NCBI GenBank assembly: GCA_023230325.1
Contig: JALNXN010000011.1
Coordinates: 1-25,657, forward strand
Length of the DNA stretch: 25,657 nt
Source of the DNA: an archaeon
GTDB lineage: Archaea; Iainarchaeota; Iainarchaeia; Iainarchaeales; CSSED10-239
Reading direction: 5' to 3'
Shown here: piece by piece, positions 14,572-21,457 of the stretch
Numbering within the stretch: the stretch's first letter is position 1
How the letters are laid out: every line of letters starts with the position of its first letter
Translations under genes and position numbers: made by a program
The notes under the pieces: model-generated
What the model was told of the DNA's origin: nothing
Seen by the model: the letters and a program-made list of their open reading frames with translations, nothing else
Database searches by the model: none

Positions 14572-15678
14572 TTAAGAATATTTTACACAACGAGCTTGCC
14601 CACCAGCTGTTTTTGGATATTGCCAATATCTAGGAGGAATGTTACTCATATAATATAAATATCCATCAGTAGCATTAGCTTGATTTCTTGCCCAAATATG
14701 GTTATAAGCATAAGATTGCCACACATCTTCATATGTTCCAAAATCAATATTATTTCTTTGGTCAGACATTATTTGCAATTCATTTGATGTTGGCAAATAC
14801 CAATCACTATAACCATAAGCTACTAAATTACTACAATAATTAACAGCATCAATCCATATCATGGCATTTGAGGAAATTGGATGAATATATAATTTCCCAC
14901 TATAGTAGGGGATATTTGGTAATTCCAAAATTACATAGTCTACACTAACAACATCACTTTCCAGATAACCTTCTTTATAAGATATTGCCTTTAAAGTTAA
15001 ACTTTCTTCAACATTTATTGGAGAATTATATAATGTTTTTGTACTATCAGGAGTAGATCCATCTAAAGTATAATAAATGTCCACATCTTCAATGTTACTA
15101 TCAATACTTACATTTATAGGATTACTAAATTCGCCTGATTCTTCAGAAAAAGATAAATTAGGAAGTGTAGGGGGAATATATTTATTTATTGGTATATTAT
15201 CTAAATAAATTATTTCTCCTTTAGTAGTATACAATTTTAAATCAACTTTACTTTTATTACTATTAGATGGAAGATTAATTCCTTCAAACTTAATAATTCC
15301 CTCTTTTAAAATTACATTCTCATCAAAATAAATAATTTCATCTAATTCATAAACAGAATAACCAATAACTGTAAATGTCTTATTTCTGTATTCTCCAGGA
15401 GGTCTATAATTTATAAATAAATTTTGACCAACAACATCAGGTTTAGTAATATAAAAACTAACATCACTAACTGTAAAAACATCAGCCTTACTTTCATTTG
15501 TAGAATCTACACCTTTATGTGTAAAAGCTTTACCCCAAACTAAAACAATTAAAATTAATGCCACTAACACAACAACTAAAAGAATAGTTGCAATTAATGG
15601 AGAAATAAATCTTTTAGAGACAAAATTTAAATATTTTTTTTTAATTTTATTTTTTAATTTTTTAATTTTCTTAATCAT
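14572..15678 (-). CDS. Pilin-like surface protein with chitobiase-type and DUF1566-like domains
   Basis: The 368-residue product starts with a long basic leader (about 23 residues) and ISPLIATILLVVVLV, the archaeal pilin/archaellin N-terminal helix (about 25-50, ending VWGKAFT). Residues about 65-165 form a beta-rich region. Residues about 170-250 match the chitobiase/hexosaminidase C-terminal-like repeat: YYTLDGSTPDS, LYNSPINV, LTLKAISYKEGY. Residues about 262-368 resemble the DUF1566/Lcl fold seen in surface proteins: AMIWIDAVNYCSNL, GYSDWYLPTSNELQIM, HIWARNQA, and a final ARCVKY. C282 and C364 could form a disulfide. It is likely exported, cleaved by a prepilin peptidase and displayed on the surface as a minor pilin or adhesin. 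It lies 20 bases downstream of glycyl-tRNA synthetase. Confidence 0.82.
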   Translation of the reverse strand: MIKKIKKLKNKIKKKYLNFVSKRFISPLIATILLVVVLVALILIVLVWGKAFTHKGVDSTNESKADVFTVSDVSFYITKPDVVGQNLFINYRPPGEYRNKTFTVIGYSVYELDEIIYFDENVILKEGIIKFEGINLPSNSNKSKVDLKLYTTKGEIIYLDNIPINKYIPPTLPNLSFSEESGEFSNPINVSIDSNIEDVDIYYTLDGSTPDSTKTLYNSPINVEESLTLKAISYKEGYLESDVVSVDYVILELPNIPYYSGKLYIHPISSNAMIWIDAVNYCSNLVAYGYSDWYLPTSNELQIMSDQRNNIDFGTYEDVWQSYAYNHIWARNQANATDGYLYYMSNIPPRYWQYPKTAGGQARCVKYS

Positions 15679-15698
15679 AATTATCGCATAAAGTTCAT

Positions 15699-17216
15699 CT
15701 ATAAATCTTTAAACACTTTTTTACCCTTATAAAGGTCAACAAGAACATTTGACAAGTCCTTTATCAAGATCCTTTTCTGCTCAAAAGAGTCTCTGTCTCT
15801 TATGGTTACACTCTTGTCCTCTAGAGAGTCATGATCAATTGTTAAACAATAATTACAACCAATCTCATCTAGACGAGCATACCTCTTTCCAATTGACCCT
15901 TTCTCGTCAAAGTAAATGTCAAAAAGGTAAGTGGTGGTGTCCAACAAATCATGTAAAACTTCTTTTGACAATTCTAACAAACCATCCTTTTTAACCAATG
16001 GCAAAATTGCACAAAAGTATGGGGAAATTTTTGGCTTTAATTTTAAAATATTTCTTAACTCTTCCTTCTCCTCTTTACCCTCAAAAGAATTTTCTAAAAG
16101 AACATAAAACAATCTATCAAGTCCAATTGAAGAAACTTCTAAGACATGTGGAGAAATTACTTTCCCATCCTCTTTTACTGTCAAGTCCTTTTTAGAACCT
16201 AAAGAATGGCTTTTAAGATCATGATCAGTTCTGTAATTAAAAGAGAATAACTCAATCCAGCCTAAAGAAGATTTCACCTCAAGATCAAAAGTTTGTTTTG
16301 AATAGAAGGCTCTGTCATCTTCAGGCACTTCTCTAAACCTTATGTCTTGGTGTTTAAATCCAATGTCATCTAAAAACTTTTGTTTTAAATATAAATAATA
16401 TGTTAATAATTTTCCTACACAGATCTTTTGCTCAGTGATCTCTTTTACAGAATAATCTTTCTCTTCACTATCCTTTAATAACCTAAATCTGATCTTATAA
16501 TCTTTTTGCTTCTCTAGATCACAATCATCAATCTTGTCAACATCAAAAAACATCTCAGTCTCCAATTGTTCAAACTCCCTACACCTAATAAGTCCGTTTC
16601 TTGGTGATATCTCATTTCTATAAACCTTTCCATGTTGGGATATTGTTAAAGGCAACCCATCTCTTCCAGTCTTGTAGATTCTTAAAAAATCTAAAAATAT
16701 AGATTGGCAAGATTCTCCTCTCAGATAACCTTTGTTACCCTCTTCTACCCCAACATTAATATTTGACATTAAGTTAAATCTTTTAATATTTATTAACTCT
16801 CCACCTGCTTCAGACTTAATTAAATTATCATCAATTATCTTTTGATAGTCAGAAATTGAAAGTCCTTCAGGTATCTCTTTGTTTAGTTTATCAGACAAAT
16901 ATTTATCTAACTTGTAGGTTTGCCCAGTCTTTGAGCAAGTAGCAATTGGATCATCAAAATTTTTTAAATGTCCAGAAGCTTGAAAAACAGATTCAGGTAA
17001 AATTATTGATCCTGATATTTCTAAAAAATTATTTTTTTTAACAAATTCATTTCTCCAAAATTTAATTAAATTTAATCTAATTCTGTTTCCAATTGGTCCA
17101 TACTCATAAAATCCAGCAAAAGACTTAGGATATATTTCTGCTGATGGAAAGTATAATGATTTTGTAGATACCATTTCATTAAATCTGTCTATTCTTCTTT
17201 TTTCTTTATCATTCAT
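15699..17216 (-). CDS. glyS: Glycyl-tRNA synthetase, archaeal/eukaryotic dimeric type
   Basis: The 505-residue class II synthetase charges tRNA-Gly. The N-terminus has FPSAEIYPKSFAGFYEYGPI and the ASGHLKNFDDP segment. GYLRGESCQSIFLDFLRI precedes motif 2 (RCREFEQLETEMFF); motif 3 is in SSIGLDRLFYVLLE. The C-terminal anticodon-binding domain starts PYFCAILPLVKKDGL. The length is a little under the usual 550-600 because the insertion domain is small. The ATG at 17216 is preferred to the GTG at 17225, which lies inside the AAGTGATAAAT ribosome binding site. TATA-like sequence lies within 60 bases upstream, shared with the divergent tRNA-Leu promoter region. The catalytic core looks intact. Confidence 0.96.
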   Translation of the reverse strand: MNDKEKRRIDRFNEMVSTKSLYFPSAEIYPKSFAGFYEYGPIGNRIRLNLIKFWRNEFVKKNNFLEISGSIILPESVFQASGHLKNFDDPIATCSKTGQTYKLDKYLSDKLNKEIPEGLSISDYQKIIDDNLIKSEAGGELINIKRFNLMSNINVGVEEGNKGYLRGESCQSIFLDFLRIYKTGRDGLPLTISQHGKVYRNEISPRNGLIRCREFEQLETEMFFDVDKIDDCDLEKQKDYKIRFRLLKDSEEKDYSVKEITEQKICVGKLLTYYLYLKQKFLDDIGFKHQDIRFREVPEDDRAFYSKQTFDLEVKSSLGWIELFSFNYRTDHDLKSHSLGSKKDLTVKEDGKVISPHVLEVSSIGLDRLFYVLLENSFEGKEEKEELRNILKLKPKISPYFCAILPLVKKDGLLELSKEVLHDLLDTTTYLFDIYFDEKGSIGKRYARLDEIGCNYCLTIDHDSLEDKSVTIRDRDSFEQKRILIKDLSNVLVDLYKGKKVFKDL

Positions 17217-17285
17217 ATTTATCACTTATAAACCCATATATTATAAAAATCGTTTATTATAAATATATATTGGTTCAATTAATTA

Positions 17286-17293
17286 TTTATATA
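17286..17293 (+). promoter_or_regulatory. TATA box of the tRNA-Leu gene
   Basis: TTTATATA lies 32 bases before the first base of the tRNA, the expected distance for an archaeal TATA box when the 5' leader is short. Confidence 0.5.
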
Positions 17294-17324
17294 CTAAACT
17301 AAAAAACACAATTTTTTGTAAAGT

Positions 17325-17406
17325 GCAGGGGTTCCCGAGTGGTCAAAGGGGCACGGCTTAGGACCGTGTGCTTAGTGCTTCGCAGGTTCGAACCCTGCCC
17401 CTTGCA
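17325..17406 (+). tRNA. tRNA-Leu (anticodon UAG)
   Basis: The 82 bases fold into a type II cloverleaf. The acceptor is GCAGGGG with CCCTTGC (one G-T pair) and discriminator A at 17406. The D stem is CCC/GGG (17334-17336 with 17348-17350). The anticodon stem is CACGG/CCGTG with loop CTTAGGA, anticodon TAG at 17359-17361. A 13-base variable arm (17369-17381) is typical of Leu. The T stem is GCAGG/CCTGC with loop TTCGAAC. There is no intron, and CCA is not encoded, so it must be added enzymatically. A run of T follows, which would stop transcription. It reads CUN leucine codons. The next gene downstream is Pus10, which makes pseudouridine 54 and 55 in archaeal tRNA T-loops such as this one. Confidence 0.97.
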
Positions 17407-17459
17407 TTTTTTAAAGAATTTTTACTTTCTAATAAAAAAGGTTTTTGAGAAAACAGAAT

Positions 17460-18479
17460 ATGATTACTACTTTTGAATATAAGGAAAACAATTATGATGT
17501 TGTTTTCTTTATAGAGCTAATTATTAAAAAATTAAAAAATTATAAAGTTAATACCTTTAACCTTGGTGTAAGCTACCCTAACTCCATAGATGAAGATCAA
17601 AAGCTAATTTTAAAGAAAGACTTTCAATTTCCTTTAACTAAAAAACTAGAAGAGAAATTGAATGCTAAAAGAAGAGATGAGTTTGGAGATGTAGATATTG
17701 TTATTGATTATAATTATCATAAAATAACATACCACATACACCCAATCTTTCTTTATGGAACATATAATAAATATTCAAGAGACTTACCTCAAACAAAACA
17801 TTATTGTTTTAAGTGTAAAGGTAGAGGTTGTATAAATTGTAACCACACAGGTAGACTATCTCCAACAAGTGTTGAAGAAAAACTACAAGAGGTTATTTTT
17901 AAAGAACTTAATATTAAAGAAATTGCATTCCATGGAGCAGGAAGAGAAGATAAAGATGTGTTGATGCTTGGAAATGGAAGAGAATTTATAGTTGAACTAA
18001 AAGAACCTTTTAAAAGAGAGGTTGAAAAAGAAAAGTTAAAGGTCTTAGAAGAAATTATAAACAAAGATAAAGATATTAAAGTTAGTAACCTAAGATTAGC
18101 AGAAGTTAGTGAAGTTAAAAAGATAAAAGAAACAAATCATTTTAAATTGTATAAGGCAACTGTTGTTTGTGAGGGGAAGATAACAAAAGAAAGGTTATCT
18201 AAAATTAAATTAAACAAAGAAATTCAGATTTTACAAAAAACACCAACAAGAGTAAAGAAGAGAAGAGCAAATCTTATAAGAGAAAGGCTTTGTGAGATTC
18301 TAAATATTGAACCACTAACAGAAAATAGCTTTTCTATAGAGATAAAGGCTGAAGCTGGACTTTACATAAAGGAGTTTATCTCAGGAGATAAAAATCTTAC
18401 AAAACCAAACATCTCAGAAATTATTGGAACTTCTTGTGGGTGTGAAAAGTTAGATGTAATTTGGATATACAGAGAATGA
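17460..18479 (+). CDS. pus10: tRNA pseudouridine synthase Pus10, shortened N-terminus
   Basis: Archaeal Pus10 makes pseudouridine 54 and 55 in tRNA. The catalytic half is clear. Before it lies YGTYNKYSRDLPQTKHY; a zinc knuckle follows (CFKCKGRGCINCNHTG), then SVEEKLQEVIFKELN and the active-site motif FHGAGREDKDVLMLG, whose second Asp (D166 from this start) is the expected catalyst; RPF-type segment REFIVELKEP follows. The C-terminus has QKTPTRVKKRRANLIRER and GLYIKEFISGD. The N-terminal part is only about 115 residues and has no cysteine, so the usual N-terminal CxxC zinc site is absent. The start is uncertain: a TTG at 17445 has an AAAGG too close to it, while ATG 17460 lacks good spacing. 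MazG follows after 4 bases. Confidence 0.92.
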   Translation: MITTFEYKENNYDVVFFIELIIKKLKNYKVNTFNLGVSYPNSIDEDQKLILKKDFQFPLTKKLEEKLNAKRRDEFGDVDIVIDYNYHKITYHIHPIFLYGTYNKYSRDLPQTKHYCFKCKGRGCINCNHTGRLSPTSVEEKLQEVIFKELNIKEIAFHGAGREDKDVLMLGNGREFIVELKEPFKREVEKEKLKVLEEIINKDKDIKVSNLRLAEVSEVKKIKETNHFKLYKATVVCEGKITKERLSKIKLNKEIQILQKTPTRVKKRRANLIRERLCEILNIEPLTENSFSIEIKAEAGLYIKEFISGDKNLTKPNISEIIGTSCGCEKLDVIWIYRE

Positions 18480-18483
18480 GAAT

Positions 18484-18789
18484 ATGAAAGAAATTCAAGA
18501 AAAAATAAGAGTATTTTGTGAAAAAAATAATTTGAAAAACAGTATAGAAATAGGAATGCTAGACATTACTTCTGAAATAGGAGAGCTTTCTAAAGAAGTT
18601 ATTAAGGGAACTAATTATGGTGTAAAAGATTTCTCTAAAACAGAAAATACAGACATGGAATTTGGAGATGTATTATTTTCATTAATAGTTCTTGCAAACA
18701 AACTTGATGTGGATTTAAATAAATCCTTAGATATGGCTTTAGAGAAATATAAAAAAAGAATAGAAAAAGGAAACATGGGGTCAAAATAG
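18484..18789 (+). CDS. MazG-like nucleotide pyrophosphohydrolase
   Basis: This 101-residue all-alpha protein belongs to the MazG-like NTP pyrophosphohydrolases, which hydrolyse NTPs or dNTPs to monophosphate and pyrophosphate and often remove modified nucleotides. The metal-binding pattern is present: SEIGELSKE with E31 and E34 (ExxE), then EFGDVL with E59 and D62 (ExxD). The single-domain size matches house-cleaning homologues rather than long bacterial MazG. It begins 4 bases after the pus10 stop, so the two are likely co-transcribed with no obvious functional link. Its end is 2 bases from the convergent glycosylase. The exact substrate is not predictable. Confidence 0.87.
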   Translation: MKEIQEKIRVFCEKNNLKNSIEIGMLDITSEIGELSKEVIKGTNYGVKDFSKTENTDMEFGDVLFSLIVLANKLDVDLNKSLDMALEKYKKRIEKGNMGSK

Positions 18790-18791
18790 AA

Positions 18792-19418
18792 TTATTTTAA
18801 GACAGTTCCTGTCTCTAGATACCAAAGGTAAAGATCTAGTTCTGAAAGACTAAGGTTAACTTCTTTTGCAATCCCTTCTAAGATTCTTTCAATTTCTAAA
18901 TATGTTAATCTGTCTAAAGTTTTTGGTTTTTCTTTCAAGTAACCTTCTTTTATTAGTAGGTCAATTATGTGAAAGTCAATGATTGCATATTTTGCATAAC
19001 CAATGTTTCTTAAAAAATGAGAAGACTCTTTATAAGAAAGTCCTTTTATGTTTTCTGCAAAAAAATCTCTTAGATCATTTTTGTCTCTAAAAGCTTCTAA
19101 AATTGCTTTTAGCTTATATAGAAATTGTCTATTGTAAACTATATATTCTGCTCTAAGATTTGGATATCTATACCCTAGTTCTTTTAGTTTGCTTGATAAT
19201 TGGTTTAAGGATAAACTAATAAACCCTAAACCTATCTTTTTTTGAATCTCAATTGCTTTTGCTGCATTATAATTTGCAGTCAGAACACAAAAGGAGAGTT
19301 CAAGAAATAGGTTGTTGTTTGTTCTTTTAAAGTTTATAAATTCTTTAACTCTATTGTTTATAACTCCACTAATGTTTTCTTTTTTTAATTTATTTATTTT
19401 AAAAATTAAAGTACTCAT
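18792..19418 (-). CDS. 8-oxoguanine DNA glycosylase/AP lyase, OGG2 type
   Basis: The 208-residue protein matches the archaeal OGG2 family of bifunctional DNA glycosylases that excise 8-oxoguanine. The N-terminal helical segment has ELSFCVLTANYNAAKAIEI; the helix-hairpin-helix is GLSYKESSHFLRNIGYAKYA with catalytic K130 followed by IIDFHI, where D148 is the activating Asp. The C-terminus ends in LYLWYLETGTVLK, typical of OGG2, whose C-terminal residues contact the damaged base. It is the last gene of the minus-strand rubrerythrin and superoxide reductase run (23 bases after the latter), which fits a role in repairing oxidative damage. It is convergent with the MazG gene. Confidence 0.9.
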   Translation of the reverse strand: MSTLIFKINKLKKENISGVINNRVKEFINFKRTNNNLFLELSFCVLTANYNAAKAIEIQKKIGLGFISLSLNQLSSKLKELGYRYPNLRAEYIVYNRQFLYKLKAILEAFRDKNDLRDFFAENIKGLSYKESSHFLRNIGYAKYAIIDFHIIDLLIKEGYLKEKPKTLDRLTYLEIERILEGIAKEVNLSLSELDLYLWYLETGTVLK

Positions 19419-19441
19419 AGTTTGTCCTTTTCTTTAAAATT

Positions 19442-19834
19442 TTAAACTGTTTGTTTCCAAACTCCATGTTGATTACATCTTGCTCTTACAGCTATCTTTT
19501 TTCCAGTAAAGACTTTAAATAATGCTTCTGGTTTATCCCAATGGTTTAGACTTTTTGTATATAAGGAACCATCAACACTAATCTCTATCCATTGAATATA
19601 ATGTTCTGGGGTCATTGGGTGTGGGACTTCTCCAATTCTTACAAATATTTCTTTTTGCCCTCTAATATCAATTATTGGTAGGTGCTTTGCTTCATCTCCT
19701 TTTGGATTAATAGCATTTGAGGTGTTTACTATTTCCATTGGTTGGGAACAACAAACAAGCGTTCCTCCTCCAACTTCCTTAATAGCAACAACATTCCCAC
19801 ACACTAAGCATTTATATTTCTCATCAACCTTCAT
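19442..19834 (-). CDS. Desulfoferrodoxin-type superoxide reductase
   Basis: This 130-residue 2Fe-type enzyme reduces superoxide to hydrogen peroxide without making O2. The N-terminal desulforedoxin domain has C9 and C12 (CLVCG) and C28-C29 (VCCSQPM). The active-site iron ligands are H51 (KHLP), H72 and H78 (PHPMTPEHYIQW), C120 and H123 (RCNQHGVW). The Lys next to H51 is kept, but the usual Glu before it is Ala (AKH in place of EKH); E48 stands two residues earlier. The ATG at 19834 is preferred: AAAGGATGG lies 8 bases upstream, and the ATG at 19846 sits inside that ribosome binding site. It follows rubrerythrin after 34 bases, which would remove the peroxide it makes. Confidence 0.95.
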   Translation of the reverse strand: MKVDEKYKCLVCGNVVAIKEVGGGTLVCCSQPMEIVNTSNAINPKGDEAKHLPIIDIRGQKEIFVRIGEVPHPMTPEHYIQWIEISVDGSLYTKSLNHWDKPEALFKVFTGKKIAVRARCNQHGVWKQTV

Positions 19835-19868
19835 AAAAAAAACCATCCTTTCTTTTTTTTACTTCACA

Positions 19869-20453
19869 TTAATAATTTTCATTTTCAAGTTCAAAATAAT
19901 TTTTACTATGTCCACAAGATGGGCATTCAACAGGTGGTTTATAACCTTCCTCCATATACCCACATTTTCTACATATCCAATAATATTTTTTTTCCTTTTT
20001 AAAAACACTATTATTTTTTACATTTTCATAAAGTTTAGTGTATCTTTGTTCATGGTGTTTTTCTGAAATTGCAATTGCTTTTAGTCTTTTAGAAATATCA
20101 AATAATCCTTCACTTTCTGCAACATCTGCAAATTTTGGGTACATCTCTGTGTTTTCATATTTTTCACCATTGATTGCTGATTCTAGATTTTCTAAAGTGT
20201 TTCCATAAACTGTATCTACTTCTGTTTCTGTAGTTATTGTTTTAAATTTTTCACTTTTCTTTTCAAGTAGTTGATTTAATAGTTTAAATAACCAACTTGC
20301 ATGTTCTCTTTCTTGTTCAGCAGTTACTAGAAAGATTTCTGAGATTTGTTCAAAGCCTTCTTTCTTTGCTATTTTTGAAAACATTGTGTATCTGTTTCTT
20401 GCTTGACATTCACCAAGATAAGCTTTTGTTAAATTAATTATTGTTTTTTCCAT
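19869..20453 (-). CDS. Rubrerythrin
   Basis: The 194-residue non-haem di-iron peroxidase reduces H2O2 to water. The ferritin-like domain has E15 in GECQARNRY, the E48xxH51 motif in AEQEREHASW, and E131xxH134 in ISEKHHEQRY, with EMYPKFADVAESEG between. The C-terminal rubredoxin domain has C161, C164, C177 and C180 (ICRKCGY and CPSCGHSK). It is a complete classical rubrerythrin. An AAAGGAG ribosome binding site precedes the ATG, and the leader contains a four-copy 11-base repeat. A TATA-like TTTATAATATA (minus strand, 20526-20536) puts the likely start of transcription within that repeat. It heads the run with superoxide reductase and OGG2. Confidence 0.96.
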   Translation of the reverse strand: MEKTIINLTKAYLGECQARNRYTMFSKIAKKEGFEQISEIFLVTAEQEREHASWLFKLLNQLLEKKSEKFKTITTETEVDTVYGNTLENLESAINGEKYENTEMYPKFADVAESEGLFDISKRLKAIAISEKHHEQRYTKLYENVKNNSVFKKEKKYYWICRKCGYMEEGYKPPVECPSCGHSKNYFELENENY

Positions 20454-20467
20454 AAAGTAAACAACTC

Positions 20468-20520
20468 CTTTAATTTTTCTTTAATTTTTCTTTAATTTTT
20501 CTTTAATTTTTCTTTAATAA
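20468..20520 (-). repeat. Tandem 11-base repeat in the rubrerythrin leader
   Basis: CTTTAATTTTT on the plus strand (AAAAATTAAAG on the transcribed strand) is repeated four times exactly at 20468-20511, with a partial fifth copy to 20520. The copy nearest the gene supplies the AAAG of the AAAGGAG ribosome binding site. The 11-base period places an A-tract once per helical turn, which favours curved DNA. Confidence 0.9.
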
Positions 20521-20605
20521 TATAGTATATTATAAAGCAAAAAGTATTAAATATAATGCTATTATATATAATATATACTTTAAAATTTATAAGAAGTGAA
20601 ATGTT

Positions 20606-21457
20606 ATGGATGTTGTTGAAAAATTAAGTGAACTTATATCTCTTTCTAGAGAAATATACTCTGATTTAAGAGAACCACTCTACACACAAAAGAAAGAAAA
20701 CTTAATTAAAATTCTTACAAAAACAAAAGAAGATCTTGATCTTTTAGCAAACAAAACCTTAGATATTGGAAAGATTAGCTTGATTCAGTACTTCTCTGAA
20801 ATCAATTCTAAAAAATTAGATCTTTTTTCTCAAAATTTCCAAATTATAAGTACAAGAATAAATAAGCATCTTTTTTTAGAGATTAACAAAACAGAAATTA
20901 AAAATGATCTAGTAAATATTAAAGAAGCAATTACAAGACCTCAAATCTATTATGATCTAGAGGCAAATATTAAAAACGAACTAAATATCTTTATTGATTA
21001 TTTAGAAAATTCAAAAAAAGTAATCTCAAGTAAATATATGGACATTGGTGCTAAAAAGAAATCAGCAGAAGAACTTTTACTTCTTCTTGAGCATAAAGAG
21101 AAAAAGATTCATGAACTTCTTAAAAAGATCAATGACTATAAATGGTTAGAGGCTAAAGAGAAAGCAAAAGACTCCTTAATCTCAAATCTTGAAATTGAAC
21201 TTATTAAAAAAACAAAAGCCTCTGAGCAAAACTCTACTCTTTTAAAAATGCATATTATAAAAATTGAGTCAGAAATTTCAGAAATGTACAGAAATATCAA
21301 AAAACTAAACAATGACATCTCTCACCTTGACAACTCCTACCTAGAGAAAGAAAAAATCTCCCTAGAGTTAATTAAGGAGCTAAAAGATGAACTTCTAGCA
21401 ACAAGATATGCTCTTGTAAAGATGTCAGAAAAAAAGGAGTCTGAGAAAAATGAGTGA
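20606..21457 (+). CDS. Coiled-coil protein of unknown function
   Basis: Not recognised. The 283 residues contain no hydrophobic segment or signal peptide. They are Leu, Ile, Lys and Glu-rich with heptad-like spacing, strongest from about residue 160 to the end (ELLLLLEHKEKKIHELLKKI, then repeated Lys/Glu/Leu helices), so a long coiled coil is likely. The first 150 residues look like a helical bundle (ELISLSREIYSDLREPLYTQ). A GAAGTGA ribosome binding site precedes the ATG. Its last 8 bases overlap the start of the membrane protein gene, which argues that the two work together, probably with this protein on the cytoplasmic side. Roles such as signalling or envelope scaffolding are only guesses. 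Confidence 0.8.
   Translation: MDVVEKLSELISLSREIYSDLREPLYTQKKENLIKILTKTKEDLDLLANKTLDIGKISLIQYFSEINSKKLDLFSQNFQIISTRINKHLFLEINKTEIKNDLVNIKEAITRPQIYYDLEANIKNELNIFIDYLENSKKVISSKYMDIGAKKKSAEELLLLLEHKEKKIHELLKKINDYKWLEAKEKAKDSLISNLEIELIKKTKASEQNSTLLKMHIIKIESEISEMYRNIKKLNNDISHLDNSYLEKEKISLELIKELKDELLATRYALVKMSEKKESEKNE

Noticed and set aside
15749..16195. Open frames on the strand opposite glycyl-tRNA synthetase
   Set aside because: They lack ribosome binding sites and family resemblance, and mirror the codon structure of a firmly identified gene.
17325..17406. Intron in the tRNA-Leu gene
   Set aside because: The anticodon stem and loop are contiguous and the extra length is the normal type II variable arm.
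19722..20066. Hydrophobic open frame opposite rubrerythrin and superoxide reductase
   Set aside because: It is antisense to two certain genes; the hydrophobicity comes from complementing Lys/Glu codons.
20468..20520. The tandem 11-base repeat as a CRISPR-like array
   Set aside because: The units are contiguous without spacers and far too short; no cas genes are nearby.
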